From a virus, in the IMG/VR virus record IMGVR_UViG_3300025617_000810, positions 1-50,166 of that record: a DNA stretch of 50,166 bases. The stretch is one strand, 5' to 3'. A model generated the notes under the pieces. That model was not told the DNA's origin and did not search any database. It was given only the letters and a program-made list of their open reading frames with translations. This document shows positions 27,035-34,909 of this stretch, one piece after another (position 1 is the stretch's first letter; each line of letters opens with the position of its first letter). Position numbers and translations under genes: made by a program.

Positions 27035-28205
27035 TGGTTGCAAAAATATCTGCAAAATGAGGATAACTTTTGTAAAAGTCCTGATCTCTATAAGCATCAG
27101 TGCCTTCTAAATACGTTTGTAACTGTGGTAGAAGATGACTGTCATCCTTGCTATTCATAAGATTTTTTATATATTCTAACGAGTTAATTATCTTTATGTT
27201 ATCTGAATTCTTCTGATACTCGTTAAATTTAGCAGTTACACGTTCCTTGATGTGTTTAGGTAATACTGTAACACATAATATTTCTGGATATGTTAAATGT
27301 GTTGGATTCACAATAACATTGCCGCTATCGTGTTTAAACCACCACTCCATACTTTCTGCCATATACCATACATTTAAAATACTAATAGTACTACGTAATA
27401 GAACATTATATCCGTTTGTACGTTTTAATTCTAAAAAGCGTTTAGTTACTTCTTCAGTAAGTTCGTATTTTGCAGGCCAACGTATATATTCGCTTTCTTC
27501 TTTGTTACAACTATCAAAGCTAAGAGCAAACTCGACTGTTTTAAATTTGTCCCATTTTTTGACCCAACTATCTTTAGGCATAATAGTACAGTTAGTGCTA
27601 TAATTTAAAAATATTTCGCTACAGTCTCTCTCCGCAATTAGTTTGTCAACTACTATCCATTGATCCTTTGTTAATAACGGCTCACCGCCGGTGAACTTGA
27701 TATGAACTAGATCATTTATAAAAGGATATATGTTAGCAATGTCACTTTTGCTTTTTTCGACTTCGTTCCAAGTCTTGCCATAAATTGCTTGTTCTTCTTT
27801 GAACCACTTCCACGCATAACGACTGTCACACATACGACACGCTAAGTTGCAATCATTACTAATGGCAAGTTCGATCCATCCGATCTTAGGATTATCTAGA
27901 TCGACTAACTTGTCTATAGGCAATGTTTTGTTATCATGATAACGTTCTCGTAAACTACGCTTACCTGCATCTTCTTCTTGATAGCAACGTATGCATCCTT
28001 CTACTTGTTCGCCCTTCATCATCTTGTCACGAATATCATTCATCCAATCTCCGTAGAACACTTCACTCAGTGTTTTTTCTTTGAGATTGTTTTCATTGGG
28101 TCTAAACTTTTCAGCAAACCTACAGCACGGTTTCACACGTCCAGTGGGATCGATAAACTGATGGTCCCACGCCATACTGCAAAATGTTTTACTTGGAATT
28201 TTCAT
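27024..28205 (-). CDS. Twitch-domain radical SAM protein, convergent with the array
   Basis: This 393-aa protein, with ATG 28205 chosen over an upstream TTG, has the N-terminal twitch motif FCSMAWDHQF (C9), then KPCCRF (C27, C28) and GCIRCYQEED. The rSAM core has CNLACRMC and FTGGEPLL. Later YSTNCTI and FALSFDS fit the barrel. It is the third twitch protein of the window and the only rSAM gene besides queE on the minus strand. It is the second gene of a two-gene unit: its start overlaps the end of the QueC-like gene by 17 bases, suggesting a joint function. Confidence 0.85.
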   Translation of the reverse strand: MKIPSKTFCSMAWDHQFIDPTGRVKPCCRFAEKFRPNENNLKEKTLSEVFYGDWMNDIRDKMMKGEQVEGCIRCYQEEDAGKRSLRERYHDNKTLPIDKLVDLDNPKIGWIELAISNDCNLACRMCDSRYAWKWFKEEQAIYGKTWNEVEKSKSDIANIYPFINDLVHIKFTGGEPLLTKDQWIVVDKLIAERDCSEIFLNYSTNCTIMPKDSWVKKWDKFKTVEFALSFDSCNKEESEYIRWPAKYELTEEVTKRFLELKRTNGYNVLLRSTISILNVWYMAESMEWWFKHDSGNVIVNPTHLTYPEILCVTVLPKHIKERVTAKFNEYQKNSDNIKIINSLEYIKNLMNSKDDSHLLPQLQTYLEGTDAYRDQDFYKSYPHFADIFATIKD

Positions 28206-28986
28206 CTTCAAATTTCTTTACAGGTGTAGGATCTTGAATGTTATTTTGACTAAGTCCGTATGCTCGTTCGTGACACCACCAACATTGACCACAAGGAATA
28301 TCTAATTTTTTTGCAATGATCTGATCTCTCCAGTTATCACACGAACATGTTAATGTCATTAACTCGTCAATTAGGTTATATTTTTTATACAGGCTTACAA
28401 CATCTGCTTTATCTAAATGAGAAAGAGGAGATGCATTATACGGTCCTGTATAAATGTCAAATGTTCTATCTCTATTCTTTTGTCTAAATTCATCATTTGG
28501 AAAATGTTTTCTAAATTCAACAGGTGGATTTTTTGTATTTCCGTTAACTTCAAAATTAACAATTTTAGACATTAACATTTCTCTAATTTTAAGTATAATA
28601 AATTCTTTCTTACCAACACCCGACATGGTTGCTTCTTTTGTACACTGCTCTAATGGAATAGCGTATTCTATAATATCTCCAAATTTAAAATCTAGTAATT
28701 CTTCTACTTTGCTTATAATAGCAAGAGGCTGTACAGGTAACTTAGTAGGGATATCAAAGTGTATAGGTCTTACTTTAATATTATAATTGTTGTCTTTTAC
28801 TGTCTTTGCTACTAGATAGAGTAGCAAAGCACTGTCCATACCTCCGCTTATTTGAACTCCTATATTCTCCCATTCTGGATTGATAGGTACTATAGCATCT
28901 AATCCGCTCTTAGCCGCGTAAGTATGTTCTATTATTTTTTGATTCTTAGGAGGATATGAACCTTTGCTTCTGTATACATATGCCAT
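28189..28986 (-). CDS. PP-loop ATPase, QueC-like (7-cyano-7-deazaguanine synthase-like)
   Basis: This 265-aa protein has the PP-loop SGGMDS (residues 47-52), which binds ATP in QueC, NAD synthetase and asparagine synthetase-like enzymes. SPLSHLDKADVVSLYKKY and a cysteine cluster (C214, C216, C232, C235, C238; CGQCWWC) resemble the QueC zinc site. QueC turns 7-carboxy-7-deazaguanine into preQ0 using ATP and ammonia. Here the protein is longer than a typical QueC (about 225 aa) and its operon partner is a twitch rSAM, not queD or queE. It may be a true QueC, or a relative adenylating another carboxylate. Confidence 0.65.
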   Translation of the reverse strand: MAYVYRSKGSYPPKNQKIIEHTYAAKSGLDAIVPINPEWENIGVQISGGMDSALLLYLVAKTVKDNNYNIKVRPIHFDIPTKLPVQPLAIISKVEELLDFKFGDIIEYAIPLEQCTKEATMSGVGKKEFIILKIREMLMSKIVNFEVNGNTKNPPVEFRKHFPNDEFRQKNRDRTFDIYTGPYNASPLSHLDKADVVSLYKKYNLIDELMTLTCSCDNWRDQIIAKKLDIPCGQCWWCHERAYGLSQNNIQDPTPVKKFEDENSK

Positions 28987-29060
28987 ATTGTAAAGTGTAT
29001 CCTTTTTTTCTTATTAAATACACATATATTTACTAAAAGATATCGAATGGATTAGCGAAA

Positions 29061-29693
29061 GTGATTAACCTCTACAACCATTTAACAGCATACGGAACAG
29101 TGTTTAAATTAAATCTTGTTCTAAATGATGTTAATAAGTTCCTTAACCTTACTGAACAAGACTTTGAGTATGTACCATACAACCCAAGAAAGTCTGTTAA
29201 TAGGTATGGATTAAGTATTACAAGTCTTGATGGCGGTGTGTCTGGTATTCCTGATCTAGATAGTTTAATTGAATACAATAAAGAGAATAATACAGACTAT
29301 AGTGAAAGAGATTTTAAAACATACACAGATGTGTATAATAAATCTCCTGAATTACAAACATGTCTAGAACCATTAAAGAAACATATTTTTAGAACTCATA
29401 TTTTAAAACTCGACCCAGGCGGATATTTTCCTCCTCATAGAGATAACAAGACTACAAAAATAGATAGTTTTAGATTACTAATTCCATTACGAAATGTCAA
29501 CCCGCCAAATTTTAGTTTTATAATTGATGGTAAAATTGAGAATTGGGATAATGGATGCGTATACTTTGTAGACACTCTTAAAACACATTATCTATTCAAT
29601 ACTAGTTTTAAACCTTCATACATGATAGTTGTAAATGTAGATCTTAATGAAGAAACTGTAAACATTATTTCAGACAACTTGAGCTACTTATGA
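29061..29693 (+). CDS. 2OG-Fe(II) dioxygenase-like protein (Asp/Asn beta-hydroxylase type)
   Basis: This 210-aa protein has the iron-binding pattern of a cupin-fold 2-oxoglutarate oxygenase: PPHRDN with H126 and D128 and a distal H176 in KTHYLFN, about 50 residues later. The spacing and LLIPLRNV between them fit the aspartyl/asparaginyl beta-hydroxylase group. It would hydroxylate a peptide, amino acid or other substrate. The start is GTG at 29061 with no strong ribosome binding site. A 74-base AT-rich divergent gap separates it from the QueC-like gene. First gene of the plus-strand unit running to 32693. Confidence 0.6.
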   Translation: MINLYNHLTAYGTVFKLNLVLNDVNKFLNLTEQDFEYVPYNPRKSVNRYGLSITSLDGGVSGIPDLDSLIEYNKENNTDYSERDFKTYTDVYNKSPELQTCLEPLKKHIFRTHILKLDPGGYFPPHRDNKTTKIDSFRLLIPLRNVNPPNFSFIIDGKIENWDNGCVYFVDTLKTHYLFNTSFKPSYMIVVNVDLNEETVNIISDNLSYL

Positions 29694-30247
29694 TTGTTAC
29701 AACAATTACTGATGAACACATACCTAAACTAGAAATATTTTGCTCTAAAGCAAAACAACTTGGTTATGAGAATAATTCAAGTTTAAAAGCAATGAAGTTT
29801 GATTGGTGCAAAGAAAACGGTGAATTTTTTTGTGCAATTAAAGACAATGAAATAGTAGCAGTGGCCGGATGCCATCCGTTACCTGAGGTTGATGATAACG
29901 CATGGCGCATTATGTTTAGAGGTTGTGAACTGCCTCAAACTGATACCTTTCAAGGATTAGGCAAAGGCGACTGGAACAGTATTACACAACGTGAAATGAT
30001 TCCACGTTTCATAGAATGGTGTCCTACTGATCAACTATATATTAGCACAAACACACACCATGAACATTCTAATGGTAAAGCCGCTCGTAATCATAAGTTG
30101 ATGGGCTTACTAGCAAAGCAAAAAATACTTGACAAACATAGTGAAATGGTGTTATATTATACTGAGCAAACAGTCTGGAAGTTAAACATTAAAGAATACA
30201 CTAGACGTAGAAGTTTGCTGAAAGGAAACTATGTGGTACAATCCTAA
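29690..30247 (+). CDS. GNAT-like acetyltransferase (tentative)
   Basis: This 185-aa protein has a strand-rich layout with FFCAIKDNEIVAVAGCHPLP, typical of GNAT strands 2 to 4, and ARNHKLMGLLAKQ as a possible acetyl-CoA binding helix. The signature Q/R-x-x-G-x-G/A loop is not clear, so the assignment is weak. Start overlaps the upstream stop as ATGA, and its end overlaps the next gene by 17 bases. Confidence 0.42.
   Translation: MIVTTITDEHIPKLEIFCSKAKQLGYENNSSLKAMKFDWCKENGEFFCAIKDNEIVAVAGCHPLPEVDDNAWRIMFRGCELPQTDTFQGLGKGDWNSITQREMIPRFIEWCPTDQLYISTNTHHEHSNGKAARNHKLMGLLAKQKILDKHSEMVLYYTEQTVWKLNIKEYTRRRSLLKGNYVVQS
30129..30158 (+). promoter_or_regulatory. Possible internal promoter with extended -10
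   Basis: TTGACA, 18 bases, then TATATT preceded by TGT (an extended -10, TGnTATATT). It lies inside the preceding gene about 72 bases before the ATG at 30231 and could drive the aminotransferase/ANL genes. Confidence 0.35.
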
Positions 30248-30488
30248 ACACTTAGACGAAGCAAAAAATAAAGCTGGTAAGCCTGATGCAGGCTATTGGT
30301 GGCATTTTCGTTTAGCAATGAACGAATTTTTCTTTTTGTTAGCAGTAACTATAGGAAGTTTGATTCACGCAATTTTTCCTTGGGTATTAGATTTTAAACT
30401 CCTTGAATGGAGAATTAATCGTTTAAAAGTCCTCAAAGAAAAATTGCCTGATGATCCTCAATTAAAGAAGGTACATTTTGATGACTAA
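30231..30488 (+). CDS. Small single-pass membrane protein
   Basis: This 85-aa protein has one clear hydrophobic segment (FFFLLAVTIGSLIHAIFPWV, around residues 33-52) between charged ends. The pattern of HP/YWWHFRLAMN before the segment and IHAIFPW within it resembles the small family DUF6356, sometimes annotated near capsule genes; that match is from memory. Expected in the inner membrane. It overlaps both neighbours and so is co-translated with the aminotransferase. Confidence 0.6.
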   Translation: MWYNPKHLDEAKNKAGKPDAGYWWHFRLAMNEFFFLLAVTIGSLIHAIFPWVLDFKLLEWRINRLKVLKEKLPDDPQLKKVHFDD

Positions 30489-31314
30489 CGTATTAGATTT
30501 AATAGCATATAAGAATGGTGAATATAAGCCGCTAGGAGAAATAGGACCTAGTGTTTTAGACTTTGGGTTTATTCACTGTGATGCTACTTATGATGTTATG
30601 CCCGTATATAACGGCAAAGCATTCTGTTATGAACGACATTTACAAAGATTTAAGAACAGTGCTAAACGCTATGGACTTACAATTCCAGACGTAGATCCTC
30701 TAGAGATCATTAAAGAACTTGCTAGACGCAATCCAATTGAAAATGCGTTTGTATGGTTTATGATCTGGAGAGGCTTTCCGCCCAGTGGTAATCCAAGAGA
30801 CTTAGAAAATTGTCCAATAAATTTTGCAATGTATATTAAGCCTAGCTATCCACTTGCTAATAAAGACGTTGTTAATGTTTATCTAGATAAAGAATCTTAC
30901 CGAGTTGACGATATACACTTTGGACAAGAATATAAAAACATGAGCTGGATTGAATTAACAATGGCTCAGCGTAAAGTTCCTGAAGGATACGATACTTGTG
31001 TATTAGTTGATAGCGATGATAATATTACTGAAGGCCCGGGATTTAATATTGGATTTGTTGATACTATAGGAATTTGTACACCTGCGAGGAATTGTCTTAA
31101 AGGTGTTACTATGAGTGTTGTCGAAGATATTGCTAAAGAACAAAAAATTGATTTCGACCGAACTGACATATCAGCAGAAGATTGGGACAACATGGACGAA
31201 ATCTTTTTAACAAGTTCTAGTGGCGGCGTAACGCCAGTTCGCTCCGGACCTATTACCGAAATGCTTATTAAAGAATACGAAAAGAAAAAGGTAGAGTATG
31301 GAACTGAATTTTGA
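30481..31314 (+). CDS. Class IV PLP aminotransferase (IlvE / D-amino-acid transaminase / PabC superfamily)
   Basis: This 277-aa protein has the fold type IV hallmarks: an N-terminal VLDFGFIHCDATYDV strand pattern, ERHLQRF, the PLP-binding lysine in YKNMSW (K152), and ITEGPGFNIGFV (E184) as the cofactor-binding glutamate and loop. It transfers an amino group between an amino acid and a keto acid, or acts as a lyase in PabC. Substrate specificity cannot be read. I chose ATG 30481 over TTG 30478. It overlaps the upstream stop by eight bases and the ANL gene by 17. A branched-chain or D-amino-acid role is possible. Confidence 0.82.
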   Translation: MTNVLDLIAYKNGEYKPLGEIGPSVLDFGFIHCDATYDVMPVYNGKAFCYERHLQRFKNSAKRYGLTIPDVDPLEIIKELARRNPIENAFVWFMIWRGFPPSGNPRDLENCPINFAMYIKPSYPLANKDVVNVYLDKESYRVDDIHFGQEYKNMSWIELTMAQRKVPEGYDTCVLVDSDDNITEGPGFNIGFVDTIGICTPARNCLKGVTMSVVEDIAKEQKIDFDRTDISAEDWDNMDEIFLTSSSGGVTPVRSGPITEMLIKEYEKKKVEYGTEF

Positions 31315-31975
31315 AGATGTTCTTAAAAATGGATGCACTATAAGCAGTAGTGGTACTACAGGATCTCCAAAATCTATATATAGAAGTCCTGAAAATTTAA
31401 AACACTGTATCGATACTGCAATTACTGCCCAAAATCTAACCAAAAATAGCAGTGTGTATACAGTTACTAGAATGACTCATGCAGGTGGATTATTACTTCA
31501 AAGTTTACCGGCATATACACTAGGGTGCGATATAACAATTGAAAAGTTCAATGCATATAGCTTTTTAAAGCGTTTTAAGCGTCATACACACACGTTTATT
31601 GCTCCTGCTATGTGTGAAGCACTACTAAGCACTAAGAGCTTTAAAACAGCTGATTTAACGGGTAAATTTGTTGCAATGGGCAGTGATCCAATTCCAAAAC
31701 ATCATATACAAGCATTTATAGACCGTGGCGCAACAGTTTTGGCGAATTGGGGTATGAGTGAAATTGGTCCTTGTGTTATTAATAAATTGTATAAACCTGG
31801 CGATACAGCAGAAGATAATATTTTGGGCAACACATTTTGGTGTGATTATAGAGTTAAAGAAAACCAGTTATATGTAAAAAGTCCGATGTGTATACATGAC
31901 GATTGGTTTGCAACAGGTGATCTTGTAACATACAGGAATAAGGGATTATATTATTTAGGAAGACTTGATGTATAA
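31298..31975 (+). CDS. Very short AMP-binding (ANL superfamily) protein lacking its C-terminal lid
   Basis: This 225-aa protein has the ATP-binding motif SSSGTTGSPKSI at residues 16-27, ANWGMSEIGP (motif A5) and FATGDLV (motif A7), and stops at YYLGRLDV, the A8 hinge. It thus lacks the N-terminal 150 residues and the whole C-terminal domain with the A10 lysine of usual 500-aa enzymes. Such a core may still adenylate a carboxylate or may need a partner; the second ANL protein at 35951 has the missing domain. The upstream stop and the next start both overlap it, so it looks like a complete gene and not a fragment. Confidence 0.75.
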   Translation: MELNFEDVLKNGCTISSSGTTGSPKSIYRSPENLKHCIDTAITAQNLTKNSSVYTVTRMTHAGGLLLQSLPAYTLGCDITIEKFNAYSFLKRFKRHTHTFIAPAMCEALLSTKSFKTADLTGKFVAMGSDPIPKHHIQAFIDRGATVLANWGMSEIGPCVINKLYKPGDTAEDNILGNTFWCDYRVKENQLYVKSPMCIHDDWFATGDLVTYRNKGLYYLGRLDV

Positions 31976-32693
31976 TAATGCAATTACAATTAATTTTCCT
32001 ATGGGATCAGGCGGACATATTGCAGGAAGAATTATTTCTAGTTGTAATAATGTAAGTTGGTACGATCATATACAAAATGGAATCAACCCTTGGGACTCTT
32101 TTAATATTATAAACGATGCTAACTTTTCGAGATTACATTTTAATAAAAGATTTAGAGGTGCATTAGGTAAAGGAGTTTGTGATAAAACTATTCCTCCTGT
32201 ATTAGATATGGCCGAAAAGCAAGGAAGAGAATATTCACAAGATGAAATTGAAACATGGAAGCAACGTCTCTATCCTAATAATTTTGTGTATACACTACAT
32301 TCTGATTTAGATAGAGTAAAGAATTTTTTTAATCCTGCAAAACATTTTGTAATTATTCCTGAAGATATAGAATTATTATATACTAGATGGATAAACAGTA
32401 CATGTCATTATTATGTTGATCCACGTAATAGAAACTATCTTTTTAAAGATTTGTATACTGATAAAGCAAATGAACAAGGAATAACATTTAAAGAATGTTT
32501 AGTCAACGATCTTACTGCACAAATAGAAGGTTATAAACAAAAGACAGATGATAAAGATTTTATTATCAAAGAAGTTTCTCAATTATACGACAAGGATTTT
32601 TTTGTGACGTTATGTGAAAAATTTGATCTTGAGTTTAATGAGATGGCATTTAGAAAAACAGTAAAGTTTTCTAAAGACGTGTCACATCTTTAG
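31968..32693 (+). CDS. P-loop / sulfotransferase-like protein (tentative)
   Basis: This 241-aa protein starts with ITINFPMGSGGHIAGRIISS, a glycine-rich strand-loop-helix as in the PAPS-binding loop of sulfotransferases and related phage proteins. No clear second PAPS motif can be picked out. KHFVIIPEDIELLYTRWIN could be the helix bearing substrate residues. Start ATG 31968 (over TTG 31965) overlaps the ANL stop. Its end overlaps the convergent methyltransferase gene by 12 bases. Confidence 0.38.
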   Translation: MYNNAITINFPMGSGGHIAGRIISSCNNVSWYDHIQNGINPWDSFNIINDANFSRLHFNKRFRGALGKGVCDKTIPPVLDMAEKQGREYSQDEIETWKQRLYPNNFVYTLHSDLDRVKNFFNPAKHFVIIPEDIELLYTRWINSTCHYYVDPRNRNYLFKDLYTDKANEQGITFKECLVNDLTAQIEGYKQKTDDKDFIIKEVSQLYDKDFFVTLCEKFDLEFNEMAFRKTVKFSKDVSHL

Positions 32694-33407
32694 TAATTCA
32701 AAATAAAGTCGACTATTATCTTTTTTGTATTGTTCTAAACTACAGTTATATTCTTTAGCCAGTTTATAAGCAAACTCAAAAGTCCAAGGAAATATATCTA
32801 CATACGGACCTTTAGGCCATAATATTCCCGGATTAACTCTAAAGTACATTCTACCACCGGTGTCTAATAAATTATACAACTTATCAAATCTTGTACGGAT
32901 ATCGTTTTCATCACCAAAGTTTAAACTACCGAATACAATCATGTGATCATATTTTTCATCTACATTAAACTCTAGGATGTCTACCATATAGTCTGCATTG
33001 TCATTAAACGGATCAATACCTGTTAGATTAGCAATACGTGGTTTAAATTGATTATATCCGCATCCGAAGTCTAACACATTGCGTGGATTTTGTTTGTTAA
33101 TTCGCTCAACAATACTCCATCCGCTGTAAGTATGATTGTCGGTATTAGGTTTCCAAATTTCGCCAAAGAATCTTTTCATATAAAAAGTATCCAATGATTG
33201 TACAAACTGTTCAATAGTTCCAGTTAAATCTAAGTGTTCGATATCTAACTCGTGCATAATATTCTGTGCGAATTTTTCTTTACGTACAGGTGTAAATGGT
33301 AGATCATCTACTACACTATCTTTGGTTAATTGTAAACCTTTGTACTTAGGTAAATTGAAGGTTTGTTCTAAATTTTTCATAACTAACGAAAAAATTCGTG
33401 TATTCAT
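32682..33407 (-). CDS. SAM-dependent methyltransferase with an ACP-like N-terminal region
   Basis: This 241-aa protein has motif I in NVLDFGCGYNQF (residues 110-121), then TGIDPF as the acidic strand end and HMIVFGSLNFGDEND as motif IV, so the last 135 residues are a class I methyltransferase. Residues 4-72 have the length and pattern of an acyl carrier protein (four helices, DSVVDDL, then IMHELDIEHLDL, then TIEQFVQSL), but the phosphopantetheine serine is absent (DDLPFTP). I chose ATG 33407, behind GGAG, over one at 33422. Acceptor unknown. Confidence 0.72.
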   Translation of the reverse strand: MNTRIFSLVMKNLEQTFNLPKYKGLQLTKDSVVDDLPFTPVRKEKFAQNIMHELDIEHLDLTGTIEQFVQSLDTFYMKRFFGEIWKPNTDNHTYSGWSIVERINKQNPRNVLDFGCGYNQFKPRIANLTGIDPFNDNADYMVDILEFNVDEKYDHMIVFGSLNFGDENDIRTRFDKLYNLLDTGGRMYFRVNPGILWPKGPYVDIFPWTFEFAYKLAKEYNCSLEQYKKDNSRLYFELLKM

Positions 33408-33423
33408 AATTTTTCTCCACATT

Positions 33424-33461
33424 TTTTCAAAAAAATGTTCTTCTGATATAATTAATTATAT
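33424..33461. promoter_or_regulatory. Palindromic bidirectional promoter between methyltransferase and tctA-like genes
   Basis: Positions 33446-33461 form a perfect 16-base palindrome (ATATAATTAATTATAT) with TATAAT on both strands. On the plus strand it is an extended -10 (TGATATAAT) with TTTTCA 17 bases upstream, and AAGGAG and GTG follow. On the minus strand no good -35 is seen. It sits in the 68-base gap between divergent genes. Confidence 0.6.
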
Positions 33462-33475
33462 ACAAGGAGAAAAGA

Positions 33476-34909
33476 GTGACTTCAATATTGACACTACTAG
33501 CAGGAACATTTTATGGATTAATAATTGGTATCCTGCCCGGTGCCGGAGCAACTACAGGTTTAATATTTGTATTTTCATTTATTACTTTATTTCCAGATCC
33601 TTATCTAGCAGTTATATTTGTTATGGCAGTAGTAGCCGCAAGTACAACAGGTGATACTTACACAGGTGTACTGTTAGGAATACCTGGTGCAAACTCAGCC
33701 GCGGCAACTATGGTAGATGGCTTTCCGTTAGCATTACAAGGTAAAGCAACGTATGCTATCAGTGCCGCAGTAACCACAAGTACACTAAACGGATTACTGT
33801 GGGGATCTCTTACATTCTTTCTGTTGCCTTATTACACTGATCTAATAATGATATTCGGTGTTCCAGAGCTATGGGCATTTACACTACTAGCATTAGTATG
33901 TGTGACATTTGTAACAAATAAGTTTTGGATTAGAAGTATGGTTGCATTGTGCTTTGGTTTGTTCATAGGTTTAATAGGAGTTGATCCTGCAACTAACGCA
34001 GACCGCTGGACTGGCGGTTGGGAATATTTAGGCGCAGGTATACAATTAATGCCGTTAGTTGCTGGTTTGTTTGCCATTCCAGAATTATTAAGCGGTCTTA
34101 CACAACGTACAAATACCAGTAACCCATTAATTGCAAATAGTATACAAACTAAAGAAGGAATAATTGCTGTATGGAATAATAAATGGGATGCATTACGTGG
34201 AGGGATTATTGGCGCATTTGTCGGCTTATTACCTGGACTAGGAGGAGCAGTTGCAGATTGGATGGCATATAGTTCAACTGTTGCAAGTCATCCTAAAGAC
34301 AAGTTTGGTAACGGAAACATTAAAGGTGTTATAGGACCAGAGGGTGCTAACAATTCACAAAAAGCAACCAGCATGATTCCTACAGTATTGTTTGGTATTC
34401 CAGGTGCACCTTTTGCCGCTATTGTAATGGCTCTATTTGCATACTTAAATTTTGAATTAGGTACTTTAGAGCTTGCTAATGACGCTAAATTTTTTGATAG
34501 TATGTTATACGGCTTTATGCTTGCAACCGTGCTTGTAGGCGCTCTATGCTTGTTTACGACACCTTTTATAGCCCGGATAGCACAAATACCCTACAAATAT
34601 TACTTTCCGTTGCTGTTGGGTTTTATAGTACTTGCTTGTGTACAATATACAGGCGGTTGGGAAGATTATTTAATGCTTGCATTGTGTAGTGTAATAGGAC
34701 TACTAGCCAAGCAATACAAATTTAGCAGACCTGCACTGCTATTTGCTTTTATTCTATCTGATAGAATTGAGGCACTTACAGTCCAAATGTCTGGACTTTA
34801 TACAGTTGATAAACTGTTAGATAAACCAATATTCCTAGGATTAGTTTTTGCAATAATTGTAACACTAATTTGGGGACTAACATCAAAAAGGAAAATAGAT
34901 TATGCGTAA
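33476..34909 (+). CDS. tctA: Tripartite tricarboxylate transporter permease, TctA type
   Basis: This 477-aa membrane protein shows TctA family hallmarks in two half-repeats: GLIIGILPGAGATTGLIF near the start and FVGLLPGLGGAVADWMAY near the middle. GVLLGIPGANSAAATMVDGFP and GPEGANNSQKATSMIPTV with LFGIPGAPFAA follow, as in PF01970. Around twelve hydrophobic segments span the inner membrane. TctA is the large permease of a transporter that also needs TctB and a periplasmic TctC and imports carboxylates by ion gradient. The start is GTG with AAGGAG six bases upstream. It overlaps the TctC-like gene by eight bases; no TctB is present. Confidence 0.88.
   Translation: MTSILTLLAGTFYGLIIGILPGAGATTGLIFVFSFITLFPDPYLAVIFVMAVVAASTTGDTYTGVLLGIPGANSAAATMVDGFPLALQGKATYAISAAVTTSTLNGLLWGSLTFFLLPYYTDLIMIFGVPELWAFTLLALVCVTFVTNKFWIRSMVALCFGLFIGLIGVDPATNADRWTGGWEYLGAGIQLMPLVAGLFAIPELLSGLTQRTNTSNPLIANSIQTKEGIIAVWNNKWDALRGGIIGAFVGLLPGLGGAVADWMAYSSTVASHPKDKFGNGNIKGVIGPEGANNSQKATSMIPTVLFGIPGAPFAAIVMALFAYLNFELGTLELANDAKFFDSMLYGFMLATVLVGALCLFTTPFIARIAQIPYKYYFPLLLGFIVLACVQYTGGWEDYLMLALCSVIGLLAKQYKFSRPALLFAFILSDRIEALTVQMSGLYTVDKLLDKPIFLGLVFAIIVTLIWGLTSKRKIDYA

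Noticed and set aside
27020-27040. Terminator at the convergent ends of the array and the twitch gene
   Set aside because: The gene ends overlap and I see no stable hairpin with a U-tract here or at 32682-32693 and 37106-37114.
30231-30488. The small membrane protein as the missing TctB
   Set aside because: TctB has about 150 residues and four membrane segments; this protein has 85 residues and one segment.
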